A stretch of DNA of 64,000 bases from Bacillus sp. ISL-45 (GCF_018613195.1 NZ_JAGGQQ010000006.1:179100-243099); one strand, 5' to 3'; positions 25,713-35,590 are shown, numbered from the stretch's first letter. Numbers and translations: made by a program. Notes: generated from the letters alone by a model not told the origin.

Positions 25713-26765
25713 TTGAGTGAACACGAGAAAATCCGTTTGACTTCACTATCAACAAAGGCTGGCTGAGGATGCAAAATCAGTCCCGAGGACTTGACGCAAG
25801 TTTTGCGTCTATTGCCAGAACAGGATTATGTTCCTGAATTGCTTGTCGGACATGAGACTTCCGATGATGCAGGTGTATATAAACTTACAGAAGATATCGC
25901 CCTGATTCAAACAATAGATTACTTCACCCCTGTAGTGGATGATCCATATATGTTTGGACAGATTGCTGCCGCCAATGCACTAAGCGATGTCTACGCAATG
26001 GGCGGCGAACCTAAAACAGTCCTTAATATGGTGGGATATCCTATCAAAAAGCTTGGTCCGGATATGCTCGCTGAAATATTAAGAGGTGCCAGTGACAAAG
26101 TGAAGGAAGCTGGAGCAGTGACGGTTGGCGGTCATTCAATTGATGACCAGGAACCTAAATTCGGCTTATCTGTAACTGGGCTTGCCCACCCTGGTGCCAT
26201 CTGGAAAAATATCGGTGCAAAACCAGGTGATGTGCTTGTTCTTTCAAAACCAATCGGTGTTGGAATCCTGACGACAGGAATCAAGCGCAACGCAGTAACT
26301 GCTGAACAAGAGCGGGAAGTGACCGAAACTATGGCTTTACTGAACAAGTCTGCTGCAGCTGCGCTGAAAGACTTTACCCCCCACGCCGTAACCGACGTCA
26401 CAGGGTTCGGCCTGCTTGGGCATGGTAGCGAGATTGCACGTGGCAGCAATGTCAGCTTTGAGATTTCTTTATCGGATGTACCTGTATTAGATGGTACATA
26501 TGAGTTGGCTGCAAGAGGAGTCGTGCCTGGAGGCTCAAAATCCAACCATAAATGGCTGGATGGCGATGTGGAGTATGAAGATATTTCTACAGAAGAGCAA
26601 TTAGTACTCTGTGATGCAATAACTTCTGGAGGACTACTTGTTGCGCTTCCTGAAAACGAAGCTGGTAAGTACGTGGAAGCCTTGAAGAATAAAGGGCTTG
26701 TTCATGCAGCTATAGTCGGGAAAGTCATAGAAAAGCAGGATAAACTAATCTATGTGAAAAGGTGA
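25713..26765 (+). CDS. selD: Selenide, water dikinase SelD, itself a selenoprotein
   Basis: SelD makes selenophosphate from selenide and ATP. The true start is the TTG at 25713, 8 bases after GGAGG; reading through the TGA at 25764-25766 (codon 18) gives IRLTSLSTKAGUGCKISPED. The Sec replaces the catalytic Cys of E. coli SelD (position 17) and is followed by the essential Lys (GCK). Gene finders that stop at TGA begin only at 25791 and lose the active site. The remaining 350-residue protein has GDDAGVY-like ATP sites, VGGHSIDD and TDVTGFGLLGHG. It diverges from the SelW-like gene. Its terminator overlaps the stop codon. Confidence 0.97.
25764..25809 (+). promoter_or_regulatory. Sec codon and candidate bacterial SECIS of selD
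   Basis: TGA at 25764-25766; GACGCAA (25793-25799), loop GTT, TTGCGTC (25803-25809): a perfect 7-bp stem. The loop begins 34 bases past the TGA with G first, within the accepted range. Confidence 0.75.
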
Positions 26766-26787
26766 AATCAATGAGATTTCACCTTTT
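26757..26787 (+). terminator. Terminator of selD
   Basis: AAAAGGTGAAATC / GATTTCACCTTTT, a perfect 13-bp stem whose 5' arm includes the selD stop codon, followed by CCTTTTAT. Confidence 0.88.
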
Positions 26788-26795
26788 CCTTTTAT

Positions 26796-27740
26796 CTATA
26801 GCTTTGCTTTTAATTTTTCCAGCATGTCAGCAGTCATACTTGAAAGATCATATTTCGCTTTGAAACCCCACTCTTCAGCTGCAGCTGATGCATCAATGGA
26901 GTTTGGCCAGCTGTCCGCGATTGCCTGGCGTACAGGGTCGACATTATAGGATATTTCAAATCCAGGAATATGCTTCTTAATTTCCGCTGTCAGTTCCTCT
27001 GGATCAAAGGTCATTGCCGTCACGTTGAAAGCATTTCTGTGAATCAGCTTTGAAGGATCAGCTTCCATCAGATCGATGATCGCTCCAAGCGCATCAGGCA
27101 TATACATCATGTCCATATAAGTACCTTTATCTATATATGAGCTGTATTTCCCATTTTTGATTGCTTCATAGTAAATTTCAACGGCATAATCAGTTGTACC
27201 TCCGCCTGGAGGGGTTACATAGGATATCAACCCAGGGAACCTGACACCCCTTGTGTCTACTCCGAAACGGTGGAAATAGTAATCCGCCAGCAGTTCTCCG
27301 GCAACCTTGTTGACACCATACATTGTGGTTGGACGCTGAGTTGTGTCCTGAGGTGTTTTGTCTTTAGGCGTATTCGGCCCGAATGCCCCAATGGAGCTTG
27401 GCGTGAAAAACTGCAAATTTAGCTCTCTTGCCGTTTCAAGAGCGTTCATCAATCCGCCCATGTTAAGGTTCCAGGCAAATACCGGCTTTGTTTCAGCCGT
27501 CGCAGATAGCAATGCTGCCATATGCATGATGGTATCGACTTCATATTTCTTGGCCAGGTCGGCCATTTTATTTGCATCCATGACATCAAGGATCTCGAAT
27601 GGACCGCTCGCTGCAGCAGCTGAATCGGTTTTCCTGATGTCCGTCGCGATTACATTATCCTGCCCGTAAATGTCACGTAGTTTAACTGTCAATTCAGAGC
27701 CAATTTGGCCAAGCGCGCCAGTGATCAAGATTTTTTTCAT
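26796..27740 (-). CDS. SDR-type L-threonine 3-dehydrogenase
   Basis: The 314-residue protein is an extended short-chain dehydrogenase: NAD-binding [10 protein letters not shown] at the N-terminus, [12 protein letters not shown], and the catalytic YGVNK. Its closest functional group is the non-zinc, SDR-type threonine dehydrogenase that oxidises L-threonine to 2-amino-3-ketobutyrate. The neighbouring kbl encodes the enzyme for the next step, which makes this assignment strong. It follows kbl by 66 bases in the same direction; the gap holds a hairpin that may attenuate read-through. GGGAGG site before the ATG. Confidence 0.9.
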   Translation of the reverse strand: MKKILITGALGQIGSELTVKLRDIYGQDNVIATDIRKTDSAAAASGPFEILDVMDANKMADLAKKYEVDTIMHMAALLSATAETKPVFAWNLNMGGLMNALETARELNLQFFTPSSIGAFGPNTPKDKTPQDTTQRPTTMYGVNKVAGELLADYYFHRFGVDTRGVRFPGLISYVTPPGGGTTDYAVEIYYEAIKNGKYSSYIDKGTYMDMMYMPDALGAIIDLMEADPSKLIHRNAFNVTAMTFDPEELTAEIKKHIPGFEISYNVDPVRQAIADSWPNSIDASAAAEEWGFKAKYDLSSMTADMLEKLKAKL

Positions 27741-27775
27741 TCTATGTATTCCTCCCGTTATCCCCCAAAAATAAA

Positions 27776-27798
27776 GCCGGCTTGTTAATCAAACCGGC
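27776..27798 (-). terminator. Intercistronic hairpin between kbl and tdh
   Basis: GCCGG.TTTG / CAAGCCGGC with one mismatch, then TTTATTTTT on the minus strand. It lies within the putative operon, so it may be a partial terminator. Confidence 0.65.
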
Positions 27799-27806
27799 CT
27801 ATTCAA

Positions 27807-28997
27807 TTAAATAATTTCTAATTCCTTGCCTACTTTTTCATAAATTGAAATGGCATTGTCTAGCATTTCCTTCGTATGTGCCGCCGAAGGCATATTCCTT
27901 ACACGGCCAGTTCCGCGGGGTACGGTAGGAAATACGATTGACTTAGCGTACACTCCCTCTTCGTACAGCCTTTTGCTGAACTCTTGTGTCTTGACTTCAT
28001 CCCCTATGATACATGGGGTGATTGGCGTTTCAGAATGGCCAATGTCGAAACCAAGCTTTTGCAGTCCATCCTTCAGATAGTTTGCATTGTCCCATAGACG
28101 CTCGTTCAATTCTGTACTGTCCATCAGGATTTCAATGGCTTTAATGCTGGCTGCAACATCGGCCGGAGTGAGCGAAGTCGAGAAAAGGAATGGACGGCTT
28201 CTTACTTTCAGCCAGTCAATTAAATTTTGTTTACCAGCTACATAGCCTCCGACTACACCAATAGCCTTCGATAAAGTCCCGATCTGGAAATCGACTTTAT
28301 CTGAAAGGCCGAAATGCTTAACAGTTCCAGCACCTTCACCCAATACACCTGAACCGTGTGCATCATCCACATATGTAATAAGGTCGAATTCTTCTGCGAT
28401 TTCAACAATTTCCGGAAGTTTTGCGATGTCACCGTCCATAGAGAACACGCCGTCAGTGATAACCATGATTTTATTGTATTGGCCTGACTCCTTCGCTTCC
28501 TTCGCTTTTGCACGAAGGTCTTCCATGTCTGAGTGATTGAAGCGGATGATCTTAGCTCTGGATAAACGGCACCCATCAATGATTGATGCATGGTTCAATT
28601 CATCAGAAAGGATGGCATCATTTTTATCCATTACTGCTGAAATGGCAGCCATATTGCACATGAATCCTGATTGGTATGCAATCGCAGCTTCTGTCTTTTT
28701 GAATTTCGCCAGTATTTCCTCAAGTTCTATATGCAGCTTGAGTGTACCGTTGATTGTCCGTACTGCACCTGCCCCCACTCCAAATTTAGCAATGGCTTCA
28801 TCAGCAGTCTTTTTCAATCTCTCATCTGTCGCAAGGCCAAGGTAATTATTAGAGGAAAGGTTGATCATTTCTTTCCCATTAATGGTTATGACTGGTCCAT
28901 TAGGGCTTTCAAGCGGGTCGATAACATTATATAAACCCTTCCCTTTTAAATCCTTCAGGTTCTCATTTAAAAACTGATCCAATGTTTTACTAGACAT
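27807..28997 (-). CDS. kbl: Glycine C-acetyltransferase (2-amino-3-ketobutyrate CoA ligase)
   Basis: Kbl cleaves 2-amino-3-ketobutyrate with CoA to glycine and acetyl-CoA. The 396-residue alpha-oxoamine synthase shows [23 protein letters not shown] and the PLP-lysine block [14 protein letters not shown] chose the ATG at 28997 ([10 protein letters not shown]), which has AAAGGGG upstream and matches family length; the frame runs on to 29108 without support. 8-Amino-7-oxononanoate synthase BioF is the main alternative, but the tdh neighbour decides for Kbl. Confidence 0.93.
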   Translation of the reverse strand: MSSKTLDQFLNENLKDLKGKGLYNVIDPLESPNGPVITINGKEMINLSSNNYLGLATDERLKKTADEAIAKFGVGAGAVRTINGTLKLHIELEEILAKFKKTEAAIAYQSGFMCNMAAISAVMDKNDAILSDELNHASIIDGCRLSRAKIIRFNHSDMEDLRAKAKEAKESGQYNKIMVITDGVFSMDGDIAKLPEIVEIAEEFDLITYVDDAHGSGVLGEGAGTVKHFGLSDKVDFQIGTLSKAIGVVGGYVAGKQNLIDWLKVRSRPFLFSTSLTPADVAASIKAIEILMDSTELNERLWDNANYLKDGLQKLGFDIGHSETPITPCIIGDEVKTQEFSKRLYEEGVYAKSIVFPTVPRGTGRVRNMPSAAHTKEMLDNAISIYEKVGKELEII

Positions 28998-29478
28998 CGT
29001 AAATCCCCTTTCTGCCGTCACATTTGGCATGTCATTATATTGGATACATCTGTATTTCTGGAGAGGACAATGAATTAGCCTCTTTTTCCATAATTCATGT
29101 ATGTTCACAAAATATACTTTATCATATTTATTTTATTTGTACATCTATGAAGGACAGAAAACGCTTTCTTTTTTTACCTGTTTATTTTCCCCTATTTTTC
29201 GTCACAATGCATGATATTTTGTGAACTGCCCTTACAATGAAGACAAGGTTTTTAATTAACCTTAACATTGGCTTTTAAAAGGGGTTTTCTGGACTTTAGG
29301 CAAAACTTTAGTCAGGGGAATTCTTAAATTAGGTTTGAAAGTTTATTTAAGGGTATAGAAAAGGGAGCCATTCTGCAGGCAAGCAGTCTGGCGGGGGCAG
29401 TGAAATTTGAGTTCTACATAATAATCACTTCCTCCTTATTTCATAGAGAAATAGATACTGAATATGGAGGCTGCATAT
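28998..29478. promoter_or_regulatory. Divergent control region between kbl and arcA with a cre-like site
   Basis: About 480 bases without a gene. At 29156-29169 AGAAAACGCTTTCT matches the CcpA cre consensus at 12 of 14 positions, with symmetric end mismatches. A position upstream of kbl fits catabolite control of threonine breakdown, but this is a weak single-site call. No RNA element is recognised. Confidence 0.35.
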
Positions 29479-30711
29479 ATGAAATACCCTTTGAATGTAA
29501 CATCTGAAATTGGCGAGTTAAAATCCGTGGTCCTTCACCGGCCAGGAAAGGAAGTCGAAAATCTTACACCTAAGTACTTAGAGAGACTTCTTTTTGACGA
29601 TATCCCTTATTTACCCGCCGTCCAGAGAGAACATGATTATTTCGCTGATGTATTAAGAAACCGCGGGGTTGAGGTTCTTTACCTGGAAAAACTAATGGAA
29701 GAAGCACTGAATACTGAAGAAATCCATCAACAGTTCATCGATCAAGTATTGAACGAAAGCAAAAGCAACTTGAATGGCTCAAGGCAAACGGTTGAAGAGT
29801 ATCTTCATTCTCTTTCAACTGATGAAATGATTCGAAAAGTCATGTCTGGAGTTCTTAAATCAGAAATCGAGCAAGAAAAAAAATTACATTTACATGAGCT
29901 GCTCGATGATTACTACCCATTCTTTCTTGATCCAATGCCAAACCTTTATTTTACTAGGGACCCGGCAGCTGTAATTGGAAATGGCATCTCTCTTAACAGA
30001 ATGTGTGAAGGTGCAAGAAAAAGAGAATCGTTGTTCATGGACTTTATCATTAAACACCATCCACGGTTCACCAATCATGATATTCCGCACTGGTATGATC
30101 GTGATGAATATTATCCATTAGAAGGCGGAGATGAGCTGGTACTCAGTCCTGAGGTAATTGCGATTGGGGTTAGTGCAAGAACGTCCGCGCAGGCAATTGA
30201 AAAATTGGCGAAACGAATCTTTTCAAGAAACAACACTATTAAAAAAGTAGTTGCTGTTGAGATCCCTAAATTAAGAGCCTATATGCACCTAGATACTGTT
30301 TTTACCATGGTGGACCACGAGAAGTTCACGATCCATCATGCTATTGAAGGACCTAATGGAAATATGAAAATCTATATTCTCGAAAAAGGAATGGATCCTG
30401 ACAAGCTGAACATTTCGGAGCGCTCCAATTTAACTGAAACACTGAAGGAAGTGCTGAGCCTGCAGGAGCTCGTATTAATCCCATGCGGAGGGGGACATGA
30501 AATCGCAGCGGCCCGCGAGCAATGGAACGACGGCTCAAATACTCTGGCTATTGCCCCAGGTGTAGTCGTCACATATGACAGAAACTACGTCTCGAATGAC
30601 TTGTTGCGCAAAAATGGCGTGGAAGTAATTGAGATTCCAAGCTCGGAGCTATCAAGAGGACGCGGCGGCCCGCGCTGCATGAGCATGCCTATCTACCGAA
30701 AAGACTTGTAA
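29479..30711 (+). CDS. arcA: Arginine deiminase ArcA
   Basis: ArcA hydrolyses arginine to citrulline and ammonia. The 410-residue protein has the family motifs [51 protein letters not shown] and the catalytic Cys in [11 protein letters not shown]. The start is the ATG at 29479; the TGGAGG just before it is its ribosome binding site (an ATG at 29464 is part of that site and unlikely to be used). No arcB, arcC or arcD follows: a terminator and an abrB-like gene come next. So this is an orphan arginine deiminase. Confidence 0.96.
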   Translation: MKYPLNVTSEIGELKSVVLHRPGKEVENLTPKYLERLLFDDIPYLPAVQREHDYFADVLRNRGVEVLYLEKLMEEALNTEEIHQQFIDQVLNESKSNLNGSRQTVEEYLHSLSTDEMIRKVMSGVLKSEIEQEKKLHLHELLDDYYPFFLDPMPNLYFTRDPAAVIGNGISLNRMCEGARKRESLFMDFIIKHHPRFTNHDIPHWYDRDEYYPLEGGDELVLSPEVIAIGVSARTSAQAIEKLAKRIFSRNNTIKKVVAVEIPKLRAYMHLDTVFTMVDHEKFTIHHAIEGPNGNMKIYILEKGMDPDKLNISERSNLTETLKEVLSLQELVLIPCGGGHEIAAAREQWNDGSNTLAIAPGVVVTYDRNYVSNDLLRKNGVEVIEIPSSELSRGRGGPRCMSMPIYRKDL

Positions 30712-30717
30712 ATCAAA

Positions 30718-30746
30718 AAGCAGTCCTGGAAAAGCAGGACTGCTTT
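30718..30746. terminator. Terminator between arcA and the AbrB-like gene
   Basis: AAAGCAGTCCT / AGGACTGCTTT perfect 11-bp stem between convergent genes. Confidence 0.88.
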
Positions 30747-30757
30747 ACATGTATATT

Positions 30758-31039
30758 CTAGTTGGTTGCCAGGTAGCTTTGCAGCTCTTTGATTAACTGC
30801 TCAGCTCCTTCTTTGCTTAAGACGATCCTTCCATCTGCCAGTGACATATTATCATTGCTGATTGTACCGGTTATGAGGCAAGTCAAATCTGGCTGATATT
30901 TCTTCAGGATAATCATATCCTCATCAACAAATATTTCGAGCGGATCACTTTCACCGATGCTCAGTTTTTTCCTAAGCTCCATCGGAATGACCACTCTGCC
31001 CAGCTGATCTGTTTTCCTCACAATTCCTGTAGCCTTCAT
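30758..31039 (-). CDS. AbrB-family transition-state regulator
   Basis: The 93-residue protein has the AbrB swapped-hairpin DNA-binding domain (KATGIVRKTDQLGRVVIPMELR, residues 2-23, then FVDEDMIILKKY) and a C-terminal dimerisation domain ending LSKEGAEQLIKEL. AbrB, Abh and SpoVT-like proteins repress or tune transition-state genes; this C-terminus is of the AbrB/Abh type. It could be the main AbrB or a paralogue; I cannot decide from sequence alone. AGGGAAGG site before the ATG. Monocistronic. Confidence 0.9.
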   Translation of the reverse strand: MKATGIVRKTDQLGRVVIPMELRKKLSIGESDPLEIFVDEDMIILKKYQPDLTCLITGTISNDNMSLADGRIVLSKEGAEQLIKELQSYLATN

Positions 31040-31222
31040 AAAGCATCCTTCCCTTCTAAAAAGTATGGGATGTGGATGTCAGTTCTTTGAATAAATTCTA
31101 GCCCAATACAATTATAGCAAAACAAGGCATTATTTTACATTTAAAATGTGTCAGTTTTGGTTCTGCAACCAGCGTTTACTCCAGGAAATATGATTAATCA
31201 ATCTATATGAATTGAAAAAAAA

Positions 31223-31247
31223 AGAGCACGCAATGGTTGCGTGCTCT
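31223..31247 (-). terminator. Terminator of the LVIVD-repeat gene
   Basis: AGAGCACGCAA / TTGCGTGCTCT perfect 11-bp stem with TGG loop and nine T on the minus strand. Confidence 0.9.
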
Positions 31248-31254
31248 CCCCGCA

Positions 31255-32655
31255 CTATTCCATACCGTGTGTTGCAGCGGAAGAACTGTTGTTCTTAAGC
31301 AATACTTTCAATCCTGATCCAATATCAGAGGCAAGAATGTAATTCCTGTCAACAAACACTCCCCATACATCACTTTGTTCTGGAACATACTGTCCAACCT
31401 GAACAGGATTTGCAGGATCTGTTATATCCACCGCATATACTCCTCCTGCATAATGGGACAAGTACAATGTGTTTCCATGGACTTTAGGATCGTGGACCGT
31501 GTTTGCGAACGTAACACCATCCTCAACCTTATCAACTAAATCAGTTTTGAACTCACTTAACAATTTAGGATTCATTTTATCCTTTATATCGAAAATCCTT
31601 GTGTAACCATAGGATTGTTCATAGCCTGATTTCGTAGGATTATAGACTTCCCTGGTCTCAATCAGTACGTTGCCTCCTTTAGCCAGGGTTGCCGAGTGTG
31701 CGGACCCCTGCTGGTCGGAACTGAAATCTGTACGTCCCAGGTATTGAGGGTTTTCAGGATTGCTGATGTCAAAAATGACTGTTCCCAAATCCCACATGGA
31801 GACATAGGCATACTTTCCGGTTTCATCTATCATCGTGCTGTGGTTGAATACTGAACGGGTTTTTCCGTCAGGAGATTTCCAATGGTAACCGTTAAAATCG
31901 TCCGGAATTTCTTCAAGCATTCTTGGATCGAATTCCCATAGTTTTTGAGGGTTGGCAGGGTCGCTGACATCCACGACCTGGAAGTCCTTCTCCTCCCCAT
32001 GGCTATAATAGTCTGCATAAGGATTGGCAGCAAGTACGATTGCGCGGTTCCCCTGCATCGTTAAGTATAATTCATGTGTTCCATTTGTCTTTTTCGTAAC
32101 TTCATAGAATCCTAGCTTCTTTGGTTCTGTAGGGTTTGTAACGTCATAAAGCAAGAATCCGCCTTTTGAGTCAGGGTTATTACGGCTAAGCTGCTGGACA
32201 CTCACTACGGCAAGATCACCTTTAAACGATGGAGTGTTGACGCTTTTTACGATTACTTTTTCCTGCCAGGTTCCAGGGATATCATTATTGGCAAAAACAG
32301 CAACCTCTTCAGGATTTGACGGATCCTTCATATCAAATACCCTTACCCCGCCATTTCCGCCATTTTTTGTGTGTGTTCCAAGATAGGCATATCCTTTATG
32401 TGCATAGACATCTGCAAAGCTGTTCTGCTTTCCGTCAGCTCTTACCGTCTCCATTTCAGGATCGGCTGCTTCATGTAAAAATTGAAGGTTTTTGCTGCCC
32501 TCCATTACCGGGACAGAAACGTTGCTATATCCAGCCCTCTCTCCTTTTTCAATATTGACATCACCAAGTTCGTCGTGGGCAAGGACATTGAATGGGACTG
32601 AAGAGACCGTCAAGGCACCAGCTAGAATCAGACTAGATAACAACCGTTTTTTCAT
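31255..32655 (-). CDS. Secreted LVIVD-repeat beta-propeller protein
   Basis: The 466-residue protein has a clear signal peptide (residues 1 to about 26, ending VLAHD) and repeats of the form VRVFDMKDPSNPEEVAVF, LLYDVTNPTEPKKLGFY, FQVVDVSDPANPQKLWEF, VIFDISNPENPQYLGRT and YAVDITDPANPVQVGQY. These are LVIVD repeats, one blade each, predicted to form a beta-propeller outside the cell. Ligand and function are unknown; relatives occur on the cell surface of many bacilli. AGGAGG site before the ATG. Monocistronic. Confidence 0.87.
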   Translation of the reverse strand: MKKRLLSSLILAGALTVSSVPFNVLAHDELGDVNIEKGERAGYSNVSVPVMEGSKNLQFLHEAADPEMETVRADGKQNSFADVYAHKGYAYLGTHTKNGGNGGVRVFDMKDPSNPEEVAVFANNDIPGTWQEKVIVKSVNTPSFKGDLAVVSVQQLSRNNPDSKGGFLLYDVTNPTEPKKLGFYEVTKKTNGTHELYLTMQGNRAIVLAANPYADYYSHGEEKDFQVVDVSDPANPQKLWEFDPRMLEEIPDDFNGYHWKSPDGKTRSVFNHSTMIDETGKYAYVSMWDLGTVIFDISNPENPQYLGRTDFSSDQQGSAHSATLAKGGNVLIETREVYNPTKSGYEQSYGYTRIFDIKDKMNPKLLSEFKTDLVDKVEDGVTFANTVHDPKVHGNTLYLSHYAGGVYAVDITDPANPVQVGQYVPEQSDVWGVFVDRNYILASDIGSGLKVLLKNNSSSAATHGME

Positions 32656-32956
32656 TGTATAAACCTCCTTCTATGTATTGAATAACAATATAGCAGAGGT
32701 GTAAACTCGGCTTCAATTAATAAACTGTATATTATGTAAATTCAGTTATTTTATCCTAATTAAGTAATTTTCTTCTAAGTCTATGGTAGTTGTTTCGAAA
32801 ACCGAATTAGGTAAAATTCCATAAAGCTGCGAGGTTCAGTTTCCATTTCTTCCAACCTAGAAAACGCTGGTCGAAAACCAGAGATTTTAGTATGATTAAT
32901 AAATGTGATTGTAAAATATTTGTTCTCTTAAAATAGATTAAAGCGAGGATTTTATC
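32656..32956. other. Divergent intergenic region without a gene
   Basis: About 300 AT-rich bases between the LVIVD gene and the ABC-F gene. I see only promoter-like sequence, no RNA element or repeat. Confidence 0.6.
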
Positions 32957-34510
32957 ATGAGTTTATTAAATGTAGAAAATTTAAGCCACACATTTGGGGA
33001 TCGCACCCTTTTTAAGGATGTTTCGTTTCGTTTGCTGGCAGAAGACCACGTTGGTCTCGTAGGAGCGAACGGTGTAGGGAAGTCGACCTTGATGAATATC
33101 ATTACCGGGCAGTTAATACACGATTCCGGTAAAGTTGAATGGACACCAGGTGTTGAGTATGGATATCTTGACCAGCATACAGTTTTGACACCAGGAAAAA
33201 CAATTCGTGATGTATTGCGGGATGCGTTTCTTCCTCTTTTTAAGAAAGAAGAAGAACTGAATGAAGTGACAGCAAAAATGGCGGATGCAACACCCGAGGA
33301 GCTCGAAAAGCTGCTTGAACAAATGGCCGAAATCCAGGATGCTTTAGATGCAGGAGGCTTCTATTCGCTTGATATGGAGGTCGAAGAAGCTGCGCGGGGT
33401 CTTGGTTTGGACGCAATCGGTATAGACCGCGATGTTTCTGCTTTGAGCGGCGGTCAGCGCACAAAAGTCCTGCTTGCAAAGCTTTTGCTTGAAAAACCAA
33501 AGGTTCTCCTGCTTGATGAGCCCACCAACTACCTTGATGTCGAGCATATCCAGTGGCTTACAAGATACTTGAAGGATTACCCTTATGCATTTATCCTGAT
33601 TTCACATGACACTGAATTCATGAACCCTGTTTCAAATGTTATTTTCCAGCTGGAATTTTCAAAGCTGACGCGCTATACTGCTACCTATGAAAAATTCCTG
33701 GAATTGGCCGAGGTTAACAAGAATCAGCATATTAACGCATATGAAAAGCAACAGGAATTCATAAAGAAGCAAGAAGATTTCATATCCAAAAATAAGGCGC
33801 GCTATTCGACAACGGGCCGTGCAAAGAGCCGACAGAAACAGCTTGACCGTATGGAACGGATAGACAGACCAGAAACAGCGGTCAAACCTACTTTTGAGTT
33901 CAAAGAATCGCGAGCTAGCAGCCGTTATGTATTTGAAGGCACAGACTTTGAAATTGGATATACTCACCCACTTCTCCCTAAAATGTCGGTTACGATCGAG
34001 CGCGGTGAGAAGATTGCGATTGTCGGGATGAATGGTGTCGGTAAATCAACCTTGTTAAAAACGATGCTCGGGAAAATCCCTGCGTTGAGCGGCAAGATCG
34101 AACGCGGTGACTTCCTCTTCCCTTCCTACTTTGAACAGGAAGTGAAAGCAGGAAGCATCACTCCGATTGAAGATGTCTGGAGCGAATTCCCGGGCATGGA
34201 TCAGCATCAAGTCCGCGCGGCATTGGCACGCGGCGGCCTGAAGAATGAACATATATCCCGTCCGTTGAACCAGCTTAGCGGCGGTGAACAGGCGAAAGTC
34301 CGCCTGACAAAATTGCTTATGCACGAGAGCAATTGGCTGTTGTTTGACGAGCCTACCAACCACCTTGACATCACAGCGAAAGCAGAATTAAAACGAGCAT
34401 TGAAGGCTTATAAAGGAACGATAGTCCTCGTCAGCCACGAACCAGATTTCTACGAAGATTGGGTAACAAAAGTCTGGAATGTTGAAGAATGGGCTGAAAA
34501 CTCGAAATAG
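32957..34510 (+). CDS. ABC-F family ATPase (YkpA/YbiT type)
   Basis: The 517-residue soluble protein has two ABC domains without membrane spans: Walker A GANGVGKST, signature LSGGQRTK and Walker B LLLDEPTNYLD in the first; GMNGVGKST, LSGGEQAK and LLFDEPTNHLD in the second. A charged linker (KKQEDFISKNKARYSTTGRAKSRQKQLDR) joins them, as in ABC-F factors. These act on the ribosome in translation control or drug protection rather than transport. It is closest to the housekeeping YkpA/YbiT group, so antibiotic resistance is not implied. Single-gene unit. Confidence 0.9.
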   Translation: MSLLNVENLSHTFGDRTLFKDVSFRLLAEDHVGLVGANGVGKSTLMNIITGQLIHDSGKVEWTPGVEYGYLDQHTVLTPGKTIRDVLRDAFLPLFKKEEELNEVTAKMADATPEELEKLLEQMAEIQDALDAGGFYSLDMEVEEAARGLGLDAIGIDRDVSALSGGQRTKVLLAKLLLEKPKVLLLDEPTNYLDVEHIQWLTRYLKDYPYAFILISHDTEFMNPVSNVIFQLEFSKLTRYTATYEKFLELAEVNKNQHINAYEKQQEFIKKQEDFISKNKARYSTTGRAKSRQKQLDRMERIDRPETAVKPTFEFKESRASSRYVFEGTDFEIGYTHPLLPKMSVTIERGEKIAIVGMNGVGKSTLLKTMLGKIPALSGKIERGDFLFPSYFEQEVKAGSITPIEDVWSEFPGMDQHQVRAALARGGLKNEHISRPLNQLSGGEQAKVRLTKLLMHESNWLLFDEPTNHLDITAKAELKRALKAYKGTIVLVSHEPDFYEDWVTKVWNVEEWAENSK

Positions 34511-34520
34511 AACCCTTAAG

Positions 34521-34546
34521 AACCTGACGGCAATTTCCGTCAGGTT
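34521..34546 (+). terminator. Terminator of the ABC-F gene
   Basis: AACCTGACGG / CCGTCAGGTT perfect 10-bp stem followed by CATTATTTTTATT. Confidence 0.85.
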
Positions 34547-34717
34547 CATTATTTTTATTGAACGCAGGAATGCTGGTTTATAAAATGATCTAACAGCTAT
34601 ATAATCCTTCCCTTCCATAATATTCATAATAAATTTCTTCAAAAAGTATTGAGTTATCTACATGTTATTGATAAATTTTATAGGGATCATAAAATTTATT
34701 TATAAAGGTGATAACAA

Positions 34718-35590
34718 ATGAAAAAATTGATCACATTATTAAGCTTATTGATGGTCTTTACCCTTGCGGCTTGTTCTGCCAATGGTACAGATGAAGGACA
34801 AAAAGACGCAAAAACTGAAATTATCAAAATCGGTGCGATTCCTGACCAGAATGCAGCAGACTTGAACAGGAGCATGGAGGATTTTGCGGAGGACTTAGAA
34901 GAGAAGACAGGATTAAATGTTGAGTATGTCCCTTCTGTCGATTATTCGGCGCTTGTCACTGCCTTTGAACGCGGCGAAATCCAACTTGCCTGGTTTGGCG
35001 GTCTTACTGGTGTACAAGCAAGAAACTTAGTACCGGAAGCTGAGGCATTTGCACAGAGACCAATCGATGAAAAGTTTAAATCCGTATTTATTGCCCAAAG
35101 TGATGTTAAGATTGATAACCTGGAAGATTTAAAAGGAAAGTCATTTACTTTTGGCAGTGAAAGCTCGACTTCCGGTCATTTAATGCCGCGCTACTTTATG
35201 ACGGAATCTGGAATAGACCCGGATCAGGATCTTGATGGAAAGCCTAACTACTCCGGTTCACATGATAAAACATATAAGCTTGTGGAATCAGGTGCGTTCC
35301 AGACAGGCGCATTAAATATTTCTGTATGGGAAGCAGCTGTAAAAGAAGGTAAAGTAGATGAATCAAAGGTAAAAGTATTTTATACAACTCCTGAGTACTA
35401 TGACTACAACTGGACATTAAATAAGATGGATGCAGATACCAAAGCTAAACTCAAAGAGGCTATACTTTCCATGACTTCAGAAGATAATGAAATCATGGAA
35501 TTATTGCAGACAGATAAATTCATAGAGACAAAGAATGAAAATTACGAAGCGATAGAAAAGGTCGCAAAGCAACTCAAGATCATCAAGTAG
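34718..35590 (+). CDS. PhnD-like ABC substrate-binding lipoprotein, putative selenium oxyanion uptake
   Basis: The 290-residue protein has a lipoprotein signal (LAAC, Cys19) and a phosphate/phosphonate-type binding fold. Motifs KIGAIPDQNAADLNRSM, LAWFGGLTGVQARN, FTFGSESSTSGHLMPRYF belong to the branch of the PhnD family annotated as putative selenate ABC transporter substrate-binding protein, which recurs in genomes with selD. Here selA and selD lie within 12 kb, which fits. Transport of selenate, selenite or another oxyanion is inference; phosphonate is the alternative, but no phosphonate lyase genes are nearby. First gene of a four-gene operon with an AAAGGTG site. Confidence 0.85.
   Translation: MKKLITLLSLLMVFTLAACSANGTDEGQKDAKTEIIKIGAIPDQNAADLNRSMEDFAEDLEEKTGLNVEYVPSVDYSALVTAFERGEIQLAWFGGLTGVQARNLVPEAEAFAQRPIDEKFKSVFIAQSDVKIDNLEDLKGKSFTFGSESSTSGHLMPRYFMTESGIDPDQDLDGKPNYSGSHDKTYKLVESGAFQTGALNISVWEAAVKEGKVDESKVKVFYTTPEYYDYNWTLNKMDADTKAKLKEAILSMTSEDNEIMELLQTDKFIETKNENYEAIEKVAKQLKIIK

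Noticed and set aside
23218-25800. tRNA-Sec gene near selA and selD
   Set aside because: I searched the gaps for a long-arm tRNA with anticodon TCA and found none; it must be elsewhere in the genome.
29390-29420. Sigma-54 promoter before arcA (GGCGGGGGCAGTG)
   Set aside because: The GG and GC elements are not at the required spacing.
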